Part shown: positions 27,879-38,037 of the stretch, piece by piece
How the letters are laid out: every line of letters begins with the position of its first letter
Numbering within the stretch: position 1 is the stretch's first letter
DNA from: Pseudanabaena sp. ABRG5-3
GTDB lineage: Bacteria; Cyanobacteriota; Cyanobacteriia; Pseudanabaenales; Pseudanabaenaceae
DNA length: 64,000 nucleotides
Direction: 5' to 3'
NCBI RefSeq assembly: GCF_003967015.1
Contig: NZ_AP017560.1
Span: 2,728,001 to 2,792,000 of the forward strand
Notes under the pieces: model-generated
Told to the model about the DNA's origin: nothing
The model's input: only the letters and a program-made list of their open reading frames with translations
Database searches by the model: none
Position numbers and translations under genes: made by a program

Positions 27879-28963
27879 CAGAGTATTTAGCACATCCAAC
27901 TCGTCCAATACATGGGGGAAATCGTCAATGGGCGGCGAGTATGGCTGGTATCTCACCAGAGCAAATCTTAGATTTTTCGGCGAGTATTAATCCACTTGGC
28001 ACACCGAAATCAGCGATCGCTGCCATCCAATCCCATTTAACCGATCTTGGTCATTATCCTGACCCCGAATATACATTGCTTAGAGAAGCATTAGGAAAGT
28101 TTCATCAACTATCACCAGAGTGGATTTTGGCTGGCAACGGTGTAGCGGAGCTATTAACTTGGGTGGGGCGTGACCTTTCGCAACTATCCTCAACGATTCT
28201 GTTTACACCAGCCTTTACCGATTACGATCGCGCTTTGAAAACCTTTGATTGTCAAGTAGAAAGATATCCATTTCTGTTGAGAACTCAAGACGTAACTTTT
28301 AATACAGATCTGCCAGAAATCACTAATTCCCATACCAAAGGAATCTTGATCAATAATCCCCATAATCCAACGGGCTACTTATTTTCTAGAGATAGCATTT
28401 TGCCTTATCTAGAGCAGTTTGCCTTAGTGGTGATTGATGAAGCTTTTATGGATTTCCTCACACCAGAACAACAGCAAAGTTTAATCGATTTGGTTCCATA
28501 TCATTCTAATTTAGTGATTTTGCGATCGCTGACTAAGTTTTACAGTTTGCCAGCATTGAGACTTGGCTATGCGATCGCCCATCCCAAACGCTTACAACGT
28601 TGGCAAGCATGGCGTGATCCTTGGAGTGTGAATAGTTTAGCTGTCGCCGCAGGAATTGCTGTTTTAGAAGATATGGAATTTCAGCAACAAACATGGGCAT
28701 GGTTAAAAAGTGCTAAATCGCAACTATTTACAGGCTTATCGAAAATAACTGGTTTAAATCCTTTGCCAAATGCTGCAAATTATCTATTAGTTCAAACCGA
28801 AATTGCAGGTTCGATTTTACAAAAGGAACTATTACAAAAAGATAAGATTCTTATTCGCGATTGTCTGAGCTTCCCAGAATTAGGCGATCGCTATTTTCGA
28901 GTAGCTGTGCGTCTGGAACATGAAAATCAGCAATTGCTGAAAGCTCTAGGTCACAACGCATAA
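27875..28963 (+). CDS. cobD: Threonine-phosphate decarboxylase
   Basis: A 362-residue fold-type I PLP enzyme. It opens RPIHGGNRQWAA and continues with DFSASINPLG, then NNPHNPTGYLF, VVIDEAFMDF and the PLP lysine K221 in SLTKFYSLPALRLGYA. This matches CobD, which makes (R)-1-aminopropan-2-yl phosphate for the cobalamin loop. Histidinol-phosphate aminotransferase is related, but the HGGN opening and length favour CobD. It overlaps the nucleotidyltransferase gene by 4 bases. Confidence 0.85.
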   Translation: MTEYLAHPTRPIHGGNRQWAASMAGISPEQILDFSASINPLGTPKSAIAAIQSHLTDLGHYPDPEYTLLREALGKFHQLSPEWILAGNGVAELLTWVGRDLSQLSSTILFTPAFTDYDRALKTFDCQVERYPFLLRTQDVTFNTDLPEITNSHTKGILINNPHNPTGYLFSRDSILPYLEQFALVVIDEAFMDFLTPEQQQSLIDLVPYHSNLVILRSLTKFYSLPALRLGYAIAHPKRLQRWQAWRDPWSVNSLAVAAGIAVLEDMEFQQQTWAWLKSAKSQLFTGLSKITGLNPLPNAANYLLVQTEIAGSILQKELLQKDKILIRDCLSFPELGDRYFRVAVRLEHENQQLLKALGHNA

Positions 28964-28982
28964 CAAGCGAATAAAAAGTAAC

Positions 28983-29008
28983 TAACAAGGGGCTTAAGCC
29001 CCTTGTTA
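28983..29008. terminator. Hairpin terminator
   Basis: TAACAAGGGGCTT/AAGCCCCTTGTTA palindrome between convergent cobD and valS. It has no long T run. Confidence 0.65.
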
Positions 29009-29016
29009 GGCAAAGA

Positions 29017-31737
29017 TTACTTGCTTTGCAGTTGAGCTAAACGCGCTTTGAGAATCTCTTGCTGCTTCAGGGATTCTTCCAATTCCGCACGCGCAGTTGC
29101 TACAACATCAGGAGGCGCTTTCTTAAGATAACCCTCATTATTTAAACGTCCCTGAGTGGAATTAATTGCTCCTTCTAACTTAGTCAAAGTGCGTTCCAAT
29201 TTGGCGATCAATTGACCGATATCAACCACACCAACCAACGAAACAATTACCTGAATTGTACCAACGACACCAGCGATCGCCTGTTCCGTTGCCGATGCAT
29301 CAACAGTTGCCACAACTGCTAAATCCTCAACCCTTGCCAAATCGAGAATATAGCTTTGTCCTGCTTCGAGGAGACTGCGTTCGCGATCGCTATCGGATTG
29401 CAAAATTGCTTTGACCTTAGCACTAGGTTTAATCTCAGCCTCAGCACGAAGATTGCGGATGGTGCGAATTGTACCAATTAGTAAATTGAACTGTTCTTCT
29501 AGTTCTTCATTGATATAGCTAGTATCAATTTCTGGATAGGGTTGAATTGCAAGAACGGGGCGATCGCTAGATGGTTCGCTAGTGCCATAGGTCAGCAATT
29601 GCCAAATCTCCTCAGTAACGTGAGGCAAGAATGGATGCAATAGACGCAAAATCCCATCTAGGACAAATCTGAGGGTTTGCTGTACGGTTTCGCGAGAGGT
29701 GAGATCGGCGGATTCCTGTAAACGCGATTTAACTAGCTCGATATACCAATCGCAGAAATCGCCCCAGAAGAATTCATAGATGCTTCTCGTTGCTTCGCCT
29801 AAGCTATAGCCATCAAGTTGTTCACGCACTTGTAATACAGTTTGAGCATAGCGCGACAAAATCCAGCGATCGGCAAGTTCTAACTTCTCAGTATCGAGAC
29901 TCGCACTGCGAGTCTCGATACTGTTGAGATTCATCATCACAAATCGCGAAGCGTTCCAGAGCTTGTTCGCAAAGTTTCTGGCAGTCTCTACGGTTGTGGA
30001 TTCATCGGTTTTACGATTGTAATCAAGGCGGATATCTTGCCCTGCGCCCGTCACTTCCTTAACGAGGGAATAACGCAAAGCATCAGTTCCATACTTATTA
30101 ATTAGAACTAACGGATCGATGCCATTATTCTTCGATTTAGACATCTTCTGGTTATTCTCATCGCGCACCAGTCCATGAATATAGACCGTGTTAAAGGGCA
30201 TCTTGCCCGTAAAATAACCAGCCATCATCGTCATCCGCGCCACCCAGAAGAAAATAATGTCAAAGCCCGTAACGAGAACGCTAGTAGGATAGAAAGTTTG
30301 AAAATCCTGTGTTTCTTCAGGCCAGCCCAAAGTCGAGAATGGCCATAACCCCGACGAGAACCACGTATCTAGCACATCAGGATCGCGTTCCAGATTTACA
30401 TTTTCACCCAATTTAGCCTTTGCCTGTGCGTAGGCTTCCTCCTCAGTTCGTGCTACAAAAATTGAGCCGTCGGGGGCATACCATGCGGGAATTTGATGTC
30501 CCCACCACAATTGACGAGAAATACACCAATCCTTTAAGCGAATCAACCAATCGCGATAGACCTTACCCCAGCGATCGGGAACAAAAGTAGGCGAGTTCTG
30601 CTTATCGAATTGTTCTAGGGCGAAGTCTGACAAGGGTTTAATCTTCACAAACCACTGAATTGAAAGTAATGGCTCGACGGGAACTTTACCGCGTTCCGAA
30701 TAGGGAACAGTGTGGGCATAATCTTCAATCTTCTCTAATAAGCCCAGTTCATCCAACTTCTTTACGACATTTTTACGCGCCACAAAGCGATCTTGACCTT
30801 CAAATTCTCCACCATTCGCATTGATCGAACCATCTTTATTGAGAATGTTGATCAGAGGTAAACTATGGCGTTGTCCCATTTCAAAGTCATTGGGGTCATG
30901 GGCAGGAGTCACCTTGACACAGCCGCTACCAAAAGCTTTATCGACATATTGATCGCCAATAATCGGAATCTCACGATTCATGATTGGGAGCATCACGGTT
31001 TTGCCAATCAAATGTTTGTAGCGATCGTCGTCAGGATTTACGGCTACAGCGGTATCGCCTAACATCGTTTCGGGGCGAGTAGTTGCTACGACCAGATGAC
31101 CCGATCCATCAGCTAAGGGATAGCGGAAATTCCATAGATGTCCCTTAACTTCTTTATTGTCAACTTCAAGATCAGAAACCGCAGACTGCGACTCAGGACA
31201 CCAGTTGACCAGATATTCACCGCGATAAATTAGTCCTGCTTCATAGAGTTTAACAAAGGCTTCGGTAACAGAATTGGATAAGCCTTCATCCATCGTGAAC
31301 CGTTCTCTTGTCCAGTCTGCCGAGACCCCAAGGCGGCGCAATTGCGAAACAATGGTTCCCCCTGATTCGGCTTTCCATTGCCAAGCCCGTTCCAGAAATT
31401 TTTCGCGTCCAATTTCTTGATTGGTTTTACCTTCAGCCTTAATTTGTTTATCAAGGATCGTCTGCACGGCAATACTGGCGTGGTCGGTTCCGGGTAGCCA
31501 AAGGGTGTTAAACCCCCGCATACGGTGATAGCGAATCAAAATATCGATTAATACTTCCTGAAAAGCATGACCCATATGTAAGCTACCCGTGACATTTGGC
31601 GGCGGAATCATGATGCAGTATGGCTCTTTATCACTTTGACTCTCTGCTACAAATACGCCACTTTCCTCCCAATGTTTTTGCCATTTGGCTTCAGATTCGA
31701 GAGGATTATATTGTTTTGGAAGTTCGTTCGTACTCAT
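29017..31737 (-). CDS. valS: Valyl-tRNA synthetase
   Basis: A 906-residue class I synthetase. The HIGH-like motif is [10 protein letters not shown] (near 52) and the KMSKS motif is [10 protein letters not shown]. The editing domain segment [17 protein letters not shown] lies between them, followed by an anticodon-binding domain and a C-terminal coiled coil (about 840-906) that holds tRNA. It charges tRNA-Val and hydrolyses mischarged threonine. Length is normal. Monocistronic. Confidence 0.97.
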   Translation of the reverse strand: MSTNELPKQYNPLESEAKWQKHWEESGVFVAESQSDKEPYCIMIPPPNVTGSLHMGHAFQEVLIDILIRYHRMRGFNTLWLPGTDHASIAVQTILDKQIKAEGKTNQEIGREKFLERAWQWKAESGGTIVSQLRRLGVSADWTRERFTMDEGLSNSVTEAFVKLYEAGLIYRGEYLVNWCPESQSAVSDLEVDNKEVKGHLWNFRYPLADGSGHLVVATTRPETMLGDTAVAVNPDDDRYKHLIGKTVMLPIMNREIPIIGDQYVDKAFGSGCVKVTPAHDPNDFEMGQRHSLPLINILNKDGSINANGGEFEGQDRFVARKNVVKKLDELGLLEKIEDYAHTVPYSERGKVPVEPLLSIQWFVKIKPLSDFALEQFDKQNSPTFVPDRWGKVYRDWLIRLKDWCISRQLWWGHQIPAWYAPDGSIFVARTEEEAYAQAKAKLGENVNLERDPDVLDTWFSSGLWPFSTLGWPEETQDFQTFYPTSVLVTGFDIIFFWVARMTMMAGYFTGKMPFNTVYIHGLVRDENNQKMSKSKNNGIDPLVLINKYGTDALRYSLVKEVTGAGQDIRLDYNRKTDESTTVETARNFANKLWNASRFVMMNLNSIETRSASLDTEKLELADRWILSRYAQTVLQVREQLDGYSLGEATRSIYEFFWGDFCDWYIELVKSRLQESADLTSRETVQQTLRFVLDGILRLLHPFLPHVTEEIWQLLTYGTSEPSSDRPVLAIQPYPEIDTSYINEELEEQFNLLIGTIRTIRNLRAEAEIKPSAKVKAILQSDSDRERSLLEAGQSYILDLARVEDLAVVATVDASATEQAIAGVVGTIQVIVSLVGVVDIGQLIAKLERTLTKLEGAINSTQGRLNNEGYLKKAPPDVVATARAELEESLKQQEILKARLAQLQSK

Positions 31738-31858
31738 AGCAGGTTATTTAGAGAATTGTGCAGATCGATTGAAGTTTATACTCAGCTTATATCTTATAGT
31801 GTTTCCCAGACTAGCGATCTTAATAATAGGCTTGAGCAGATCTCATACAGCAATTACC

Positions 31859-31937
31859 GCTCAAACCTAAACCCAGAAAAATTTTGAAAGCGTTGCTTTG
31901 CAACGCTTTCAAAATTTTTCTGGGTTTAGGTTTGAGC
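31859..31937. repeat. Perfect 79-bp palindrome
   Basis: Two perfect 38-base arms (31859-31896 and 31900-31937) with only TTT between them. It lies in the 550-base gap between divergent valS and the pentapeptide gene. It is too long and symmetric for an ordinary terminator; a folded mini-element is likelier. The rest of this gap (31738-31858 and 31938-32291) shows nothing recognisable except presumed promoters. Confidence 0.85.
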
Positions 31938-32291
31938 ACAAAGCATTGTCAGTTAACACGATCGCAAATCTGCTAGTGTAACTTGGCGATTACCTAAACA
32001 CAAGATTTGCAAGAATTACTGTAAGTACCATAAGTTTAGGATGCTTAGAAAATAAATTCGTATTGCTATAAAATTAGTACTGATATAAAACAGATGTTTG
32101 TATAAATTAATAACCCTAAGCTTGTTAAATAACCTGATATTTAATAGGATTAGCAAGGGGCAGGATCTTTATGTTTAGGACACAAAAGCCTAACATGAGT
32201 TAAACTCATACCTCACACATCAACTCTAGAAATCTTATACGCTGTTAGCTACACAGTCTATTTGACAGTCATATTTGTAGGAGTAAATGAA

Positions 32292-32849
32292 TTGGAAGTC
32301 GATCAGCTATTAGAACTATATAGACAAGGACAGCGAAACTTTTCCAATATAGATCTTAGTAACGCTCAATTACGCAGTGTTACCCTAATTGGCATCGATT
32401 TACGTGGGTCTACTTTAAATAAGGCTGATCTGAGTAGCGCTAATTTAATTGATGCTAACTTGACAGGGGCTAACTTAATTGAGACAAACCTCAGGGGTGC
32501 ATTACTTAGAGGAGGTAATTTCTCCGATGCCGATTTGAGTTGGGCAAATTTAACTTGGTCAAATTCATCTAATACCAAATTTCTGCGTTCTAATTTGAGT
32601 GTCACTAACTTTAGTGGTGCAAATTTAATTGAGGCAGATTTTACTGGCGCAATTATGAAAGGCTCTAATTTGCGCGGTACCAATTTGCGTGGTGCAATTC
32701 TCAAGAACTTACGCACCTGTGCAGATACAGAGTTTACAGGTGTTAGAAACCTAGACGATCGCACTCGGTTATATCTCTGTACGATCGCTAGTGGTACACA
32801 CCCATTTACCAAAAATGACAGTAGACAAACTTTAGGCTGTCCTATTTAA
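32292..32849 (+). CDS. Pentapeptide repeat protein
   Basis: About 185 residues, mainly tandem A(D/N)Lxx pentapeptides (for example ANLIDANLTGANLIETNLRG) that form a right-handed quadrilateral beta-helix. An opening EVDQLLELYRQGQRNFSNIDL precedes the repeats. A TTG at 32262 gives a longer frame, but TTG at 32292 has GGAG at a proper 8-base distance and a family-like N-terminus, so it is preferred. After the helix a Cys-containing tail follows (CADTEFTG, GCPI). Function unknown. Confidence 0.82.
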   Translation: MEVDQLLELYRQGQRNFSNIDLSNAQLRSVTLIGIDLRGSTLNKADLSSANLIDANLTGANLIETNLRGALLRGGNFSDADLSWANLTWSNSSNTKFLRSNLSVTNFSGANLIEADFTGAIMKGSNLRGTNLRGAILKNLRTCADTEFTGVRNLDDRTRLYLCTIASGTHPFTKNDSRQTLGCPI

Positions 32850-32869
32850 AGCTTTTTCTAAAAAGCTTT
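32848..32869 (+). terminator. Hairpin after the pentapeptide gene
   Basis: AAAGCTTTTT/AAAAAGCTTT-type stem with a CT loop right at the stop codon; AT-rich and moderately convincing. Confidence 0.5.
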
Positions 32870-32912
32870 TCAGAACTAAGCAAGGCAAATTGATGAGTTT
32901 GTTTGAGTTGAT

Positions 32913-33527
32913 TTAGGGGACTTCTGTAACTTGCAGTAAATAGGGGAAAGAAGCATTTTCTTCATAGGAGCCAACCCACACTTCATAGGTTCCTTCTAGC
33001 CAGTCACCACTAATCTCTGGATTGCGATCGCTGGTATCATCACTACACCAACTGCCCCCAGGACCTCGGACTAGCAAGATCGTATCGCCAGAACTTTTAA
33101 CTTGCAGCTTGAGATAGCGAAATGGTTTGGTTAAAGTAATTCTGTGGTCAGGCTCTTGATCAATAAAGCCAATACATTCTCCTGTTTCCGTGGATTTGCG
33201 CCCTGATTTCTTTTGAGTTGCAACGCCGCCACCGCTAATTCCGCGTAGTTCAAGAACTTTTGGCGTGAAATTCGGGCTGACGGCAATGTCTTCAAACATG
33301 CGGACAAAACTAGCTTTTTTATTATTTAAAGGCAGTTCATTGGTCTGAGGACGTGAGATTTTTACCTCGACAGGACTTTGAGTTGGTGTGACATTGGGGT
33401 TGACTATTTGCTGGATAGTAGATTTTTGAGTAGTGGCTGGCTGCGATCGCACAGGTGCATCAACAGCGATCAGGGCGGTGATTATAGCTGCTAGGGTTAA
33501 TAGCGATCGCGTTGAGGAATGTCTCAT
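32913..33527 (-). CDS. Secreted protein with a PPC-like beta domain
   Basis: A 204-residue protein with a cleavable signal peptide (hydrophobic 8-24, VRSQ near the cut site) and a Pro/Gln/Thr-rich spacer. The C-terminal domain (about 115-204) includes TLTKPFRYLKLQV, LLVRGPGGSWCSDD and GTYEVWVGSYE. It resembles bacterial pre-peptidase C-terminal beta-sandwich domains. Two cysteines could pair. It is probably periplasmic; role unknown. Confidence 0.65.
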   Translation of the reverse strand: MRHSSTRSLLTLAAIITALIAVDAPVRSQPATTQKSTIQQIVNPNVTPTQSPVEVKISRPQTNELPLNNKKASFVRMFEDIAVSPNFTPKVLELRGISGGGVATQKKSGRKSTETGECIGFIDQEPDHRITLTKPFRYLKLQVKSSGDTILLVRGPGGSWCSDDTSDRNPEISGDWLEGTYEVWVGSYEENASFPYLLQVTEVP

Positions 33528-33603
33528 GCCACAAAGTATCCACAGAATATATTTTTGATCTTTTGCAAGGAATTAGATTCTAGCATTCTGGCAAGTCACT
33601 AAA

Positions 33604-33630
33604 AAAGAAGGATGCTCAGCACCCTTCTTT
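33604..33630 (-). terminator. Hairpin between argD and the secreted-protein gene
   Basis: AAAGAAGG/CCTTCTTT stem with an 11-base loop, just downstream of argD on the minus strand. Confidence 0.55.
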
Positions 33631-33634
33631 AACC

Positions 33635-33675
33635 AAGAAATGATTGGCGGCGCGAAGCGCCACCAATCATTTCTT
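33635..33675. terminator. Palindrome overlapping the argD stop codon
   Basis: Nineteen-base arms (AAGAAATGATTGGCGGCGC with one mismatch) around GAA. The argD stop (33674-33676) lies at its right edge. Probable terminator, also a member of the palindromic repeats. Confidence 0.6.
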
Positions 33676-34939
33676 AGGACGCAAAACTGGCAATCGCCTG
33701 TTCGACAATAGCTAAGGCTTGCTCAATTTCAGCAGCCGAAACGGTTAGTGGTGGCACAAAACGGACTACCTTAATACCAGCAGGCACAAGTAATAAGCCA
33801 TGCTCAATACCTGCGGCAACCACATCACGGGCTTGGATATTACTAGATTCTTGGAGTACCAAACCATCGATCAAGCCCCAACCACGTACCGAGTTAATAT
33901 GTTGAGGATATTTCTCGGCGATCGCTTGCAGCCCAGTACGGAGTTGTTGACCACGCTCTCTGGCATTAGCGATCAGGTTATCTTTTACCATCGTGTCGCA
34001 AACGGCAAGCGCTACGGAACAGGCAAAGGGATTACCTCCAAAGGTACTAGCGTGATCACCCGCTTCAAAGACATCACAGGAGGCTTTGCACATCATCGCG
34101 CCGATGGGAATGCCACCACCTAACCCCTTTGCTGAGGTAAAGATATCAGGTTGAATGCCCAGATTTTCGTATCCCCAGAGCATTCCACTACGCCCCATGC
34201 CCACTTGCACTTCATCAATAATTAGTAATGCTTTGGTTTCGTCACATAGTTCACGGACACGGGCAAAATAAGCGCGATCGCCGGGATTGACACCGCCTTC
34301 ACCTTGCAGAGGTTCGAGCATGATCGCCGCCAGTCTACCCTCATATTTTTTCACCGCCGCTTCGAGGGCATCAATATCGTTGTAAGTAATGTAGTCAAAC
34401 CCTGAGACGAGGGGCGCAAAGTTTTTGTGATACTTGGGCTGACCTGTTGCGGTCACTGTGGCGAGGGTGCGTCCATGAAAGCTAGCATTTGCCGTCAAAA
34501 TTACGGGATCATCAATACCAAGTTTGGTATGGGCATATTTACGCGCTAATTTGATCGCCCCTTCGTTGGCTTCCGCACCAGAATTACAGAAAAATGCTTT
34601 ATCCGCGCAAGAATTTTGTACCAGCCATTTAGCCAATTGACCTTGGGGCGCAAAATAAAACAAATTAGAAGCGTGATGCAAGGTTTGGATTTGATCGGTT
34701 ACAGCCTTGACCATCGCAGGATGCGCATGTCCCAACGTACAAGTAGCAATGCCCGCAACAAAATCTAAATATTCCTTACCTGTGCTATCCCATACGCGGC
34801 AGCCTTCACCACGCTCTAGGGCGATCGGAAAGCGAGCATAGGTACTCATCACATACTGATTAAATTCAGCGATCGCATCAGGTGCAGAGTTAGCATCTAC
34901 CTGAGATTGAGATTGTACTTCTAGCGTAGTTGGCGACAT
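33674..34939 (-). CDS. argD: Acetylornithine aminotransferase
   Basis: A 421-residue class III PLP aminotransferase of arginine synthesis. The PLP lysine is K271 in TSAKGLGGGIPIG; the family motifs LDFVAGIATCTLGHAHP, FCNSGAEANEGAIKLARKY and LLIIDEVQVGMGRSG are present. This family also covers succinyldiaminopimelate and ornithine aminotransferases; ArgD is the best fit by length and motifs. argC lies 4.6 kb away in the same window but is not co-transcribed. Confidence 0.9.
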   Translation of the reverse strand: MSPTTLEVQSQSQVDANSAPDAIAEFNQYVMSTYARFPIALERGEGCRVWDSTGKEYLDFVAGIATCTLGHAHPAMVKAVTDQIQTLHHASNLFYFAPQGQLAKWLVQNSCADKAFFCNSGAEANEGAIKLARKYAHTKLGIDDPVILTANASFHGRTLATVTATGQPKYHKNFAPLVSGFDYITYNDIDALEAAVKKYEGRLAAIMLEPLQGEGGVNPGDRAYFARVRELCDETKALLIIDEVQVGMGRSGMLWGYENLGIQPDIFTSAKGLGGGIPIGAMMCKASCDVFEAGDHASTFGGNPFACSVALAVCDTMVKDNLIANARERGQQLRTGLQAIAEKYPQHINSVRGWGLIDGLVLQESSNIQARDVVAAGIEHGLLLVPAGIKVVRFVPPLTVSAAEIEQALAIVEQAIASFAS

Positions 34940-35032
34940 GGATAAAAATGTGATAATGCTGTTATTTCATTATCAATGATATGAGAGTTTTCGCGGGTAC
35001 TTCTGTAGTGGAATTAGCGAATCAAACTTTAA

Positions 35033-35076
35033 CTTTTAGATGCAGCTTTGCCTAGATGCAGCTTTGCATCTAAAAG
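35033..35076. repeat. Small hairpin with an internal tandem repeat
   Basis: Eleven-base arms CTTTTAGATGC/GCATCTAAAAG enclose two direct copies of TAGATGCAGCTTTGC. It lies upstream of the FHA-cyclase start and contains the ATG of the longest frame (35040). Confidence 0.65.
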
Positions 35077-35111
35077 CAACTGATATTGCAATAAGCGCAG
35101 TAGGTAAAAAT

Positions 35112-36800
35112 ATGCCATATATTATTCAAAATCAAGGAACTCCTCAAGAACGAATCTGCGATCTGCGGCAGGGTGTAAATACGATCGGTCGGGGGCTAGA
35201 CAATAGTATTGTTGTGGAAGATGATGCTCGCAGTTTATCGCGTCATCATGCTGAGATTCATCTGACAGATAGGGGAATATACGTCACTGATCTCAATAGT
35301 AGTAATGGCACTTTTGTTAACCAAACCAAGATTGTTCAACAAAAGCTGAATCATGGTGACACGGTGCAGTTTGGTAGTGTCATCTTTAGCCTCGTGGATG
35401 ACTTACAAGCTACGGCTAGTTCTGTGACTAGCCAAACTCCTACGAGTTCCAATTCGGGACTATCGATTTTGATGCGAGTTTCTCCAGAAAAATCTCGCGT
35501 GAATATGCAGGATTTATTACAACAAAACCAGCAGTTAGCGCCCAAGGGATCGGTATTACTAATTCAGGGTAATGATGAAACACAGCGGACATCGGCTAAG
35601 TTGCGAGTCTTACTAGAGGTCAGTCAAGAACTGTCTTCCCCAGAGGCTTATTCAGCTTTACCAGAAAAGATTCTGGAACTATTGCTCAAAATTATGTCAG
35701 TGGATCGCGCTGTATTGTTGCTTGTCAATGAGAAAACAGGTCAGCTAGAGCCAAAGGCATATAAATTTAGCGATCCTAATGCCACGGCAGATTTGGATTT
35801 TTATAGTCGCAAAATCACAAATTTTGTCTTGAAACAAGGAGATGCGATTATCAGCGATGATGCGTCTCTCGATCGCCGTTTTGATAGCTCACAGTCAATC
35901 ATTCAGCAATCGATTCAAGCTGCCATGTGTGCGCCTTTGAAGCCGAGAGATCATGCGATCGGTGTGCTGTATGTCGATAACCTATCGCGTGGTCATGCCT
36001 ATCATAAAGAAGATTTAGAATTTTTGAGTAGTCTTGCCAATCAAGCCGCGATCGCGATCGAAAATGCCAATCTCTATCGGAATATGCAGGCAGAAGTAAT
36101 TCGTAGGGCTAAGCTAGAGCGATTTTTCCCCGCCGCCGTTAGCCAAAAAATCGAAGAAGGTTGGGATTTAAATCGGATTGTAGAAACAGAAGTAACTGCT
36201 TTGTTTTCCGATATTAGCGGCTTCACAGAAATGACTTCGCAAATGCAGCCACGCAAAGTTTTAGAATTTCTGAACGAATATTTTAAGGTAATGGTCGAAG
36301 ATATTGTCTTCCCCTTTGGTGGCACATTAGAGAAGTATATCGCTGATGCCCTATTAGCAGTTTGGGGTTCACCCTATCAAAAGGATGATGATGCGACTAT
36401 GGCAGTAAATGCAGCGATCGCTATGCAATGGGCAATGCGACAGCTCAACCAAGAATGGACAGCGCAGGGACGCGATCTCCAAATCCAGATTCATATTGGC
36501 TTAAATACAGGAATGGTGGCATCGGGGAATATTGGCTCAGAGAACCTCATTCAATATACAAACATTGGCGACACGATGAATGTCGCAAGCCGTATTTGTA
36601 CTGCTGCACAGGCAGGGGAAGTCTTTATTTCCGAAAGTACAATGTCTAAAATTTCCGTTTTAAACTTGCCCTTAGAGAAGTTAGATCTGATTAAAGTTAA
36701 AGGCAAAGACGAGCCATTACAGTTATATCGAGTCCTTTGGGAAAATGTCGATCTTAGGGAAATGCTGAGTAAAACTAAAACAATCTTTCCAAAGATATAA
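35112..36800 (+). CDS. FHA-GAF-class III cyclase
   Basis: About 562 residues. Starting at ATG 35112 gives MPYIIQNQGTPQERICDL, a natural beginning for the FHA domain (1-95; TIGRGLDNSIVV, SRHHAEI, SSNGTFVN). A GAF domain follows (about 165-320), then a class III cyclase (about 350-540) with FSDISGF and KYIADALLAVWG. The adenine-contact Asp is Thr (YTNIGDTMN), as in the class IIIb cyclases that respond to bicarbonate. The longer frame from 35040 would add 24 residues encoded by a hairpin. The last residues PKI and the stop come from the palindrome at 36788-36840. Confidence 0.87.
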   Translation: MPYIIQNQGTPQERICDLRQGVNTIGRGLDNSIVVEDDARSLSRHHAEIHLTDRGIYVTDLNSSNGTFVNQTKIVQQKLNHGDTVQFGSVIFSLVDDLQATASSVTSQTPTSSNSGLSILMRVSPEKSRVNMQDLLQQNQQLAPKGSVLLIQGNDETQRTSAKLRVLLEVSQELSSPEAYSALPEKILELLLKIMSVDRAVLLLVNEKTGQLEPKAYKFSDPNATADLDFYSRKITNFVLKQGDAIISDDASLDRRFDSSQSIIQQSIQAAMCAPLKPRDHAIGVLYVDNLSRGHAYHKEDLEFLSSLANQAAIAIENANLYRNMQAEVIRRAKLERFFPAAVSQKIEEGWDLNRIVETEVTALFSDISGFTEMTSQMQPRKVLEFLNEYFKVMVEDIVFPFGGTLEKYIADALLAVWGSPYQKDDDATMAVNAAIAMQWAMRQLNQEWTAQGRDLQIQIHIGLNTGMVASGNIGSENLIQYTNIGDTMNVASRICTAAQAGEVFISESTMSKISVLNLPLEKLDLIKVKGKDEPLQLYRVLWENVDLREMLSKTKTIFPKI

Positions 36801-36840
36801 GATCTGCGGTGCTTTACACCGCAGATCTTATATCTTTGGA
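36788..36840. terminator. Perfect palindrome at the cyclase stop codon
   Basis: Twenty-four-base perfect arms with loop CTTTA. The cyclase stop codon (36798-36800) lies in the left arm. It may act as a terminator, but there is no long T run. Confidence 0.6.
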
Positions 36841-36869
36841 TCAGAGGCTCACAAACCTTGTAACGATCC

Positions 36870-37026
36870 TAATTAACGCGAGTTCGGGATAATTTGAAAC
36901 GGGCTTTTAGAGAGGGTTTGCTAAGCAAACCCTCTCTAAAAGCCCAAAAGTAAAAGCCTTGCTATGCAAGGCTTTTACTTTTGGGCTTTTAAAATTTGCC
37001 AGCTTAACCCGAACTGACGTTAATTA
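36870..37026. repeat. Mini-element with terminal inverted repeats, family C copy 1
   Basis: Ends TAATTAACGCGAGTTCGGGA and, on the other strand, TAATTAACGTCAGTTCGGGT. Inside are two separate perfect stem-loops (GGGCTTTTAGAGAGGGTTTG and AAAAGTAAAAGCCTTGC types). No coding capacity, so MITE-like. Its right end covers the tatD stop codon (37020-37022). Confidence 0.75.
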
Positions 37027-37814
37027 AGTGCAAACAATGTAAATGCATTACTGGTGGTCTGTTCAGCAAGCGTACTTAACTCGACATTGCGTAACTTTGC
37101 GACACTCTCCGCCACATGCAGCACATAGGCAGGTTCATTGCGCTTGCCTCGCTTTGGTACAGGTGCGAGAAATGGACAATCAGTCTCTACTAGTAGGCGA
37201 TCGCTTGGCACAATTTTTGCTGACTCATGAAGATCATGGGCATTTTTAAAAGTGACCACGCCGCTAAAACTGATATACATCCCCAGATCGACAAACCATT
37301 GTGTTTCCTCTGGATTCCCTGCCCAGCAGTGCATCACACCCCGAATTGGCTCTTGAGGAGATTCGCTATTAATTTCTTGTAATACTTCACGGGTAGCAAC
37401 TGATGCCTCGCGAGAGTGAATAATTACGGGCAAATTTAGCGATCGCGCCGTGCGTAGTTGCGATTTAAAGGCTTCAATTTGGGCAGATTTACTATCGGAC
37501 TTAAAAAAGTCTAACCCCGTCTCACCGATTGCCACCACTCGTCGATCACTAACTGCTAAAGCCTTAATGCGATCGCCAATTTCAGGATTCCAGCCCATAG
37601 CATTAAGGTGTTTATCTAAAGGATGTAACCCAACTGCAAAACTGACTTCAGGAAATTGATCCGCGATCGCTTGAATTTGTGTAAATTCGGCAGGACTAAC
37701 ACAGGAATGCACCAGCTTCGTCACACCATTATTTAGCCAGCGATCGCGCACGGCATTAAGATCTTCCTGAAAATCTTTGAAGTTAATATGTACGTGAGTA
37801 TCTACAAGCTGCAT
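37020..37814 (-). CDS. TatD family metal-dependent deoxyribonuclease
   Basis: A 264-residue TIM-barrel hydrolase. Metal-binding DTHVHI near the N-terminus, [27 protein letters not shown] and [10 protein letters not shown] are the TatD signatures. Members are 3'-5' exonucleases acting on DNA and oxidatively damaged ends. The final residues and stop lie in the inverted repeat of the adjoining mini-element, so the C-terminus may have been rewritten. Confidence 0.92.
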   Translation of the reverse strand: MQLVDTHVHINFKDFQEDLNAVRDRWLNNGVTKLVHSCVSPAEFTQIQAIADQFPEVSFAVGLHPLDKHLNAMGWNPEIGDRIKALAVSDRRVVAIGETGLDFFKSDSKSAQIEAFKSQLRTARSLNLPVIIHSREASVATREVLQEINSESPQEPIRGVMHCWAGNPEETQWFVDLGMYISFSGVVTFKNAHDLHESAKIVPSDRLLVETDCPFLAPVPKRGKRNEPAYVLHVAESVAKLRNVELSTLAEQTTSNAFTLFALN

Positions 37815-38037
37815 AGAAAGAAAACCTACGAATCAAAAACACAAAAAATTTAGAATAAAGAAAAAACGAGAAAATTAAATACTTTATCCTTAAGCATCAT
37901 TAATCTTCTCGCTCAGTTGTACTAATTAAAATTAAATAGTTACTTGATTAAACTTAAAGCCTAAAAACCTTAGATATAAGATCACTCGCAGACCATAAGC
38001 TTAACCATAGTTACTATATAGATTTATATAGAGATCT

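Noticed and set aside
31636-31887. Plus-strand frames at the valS upstream region
   Set aside because: They enter the perfect palindrome and overlap the valS start; no ribosome site or family resemblance.
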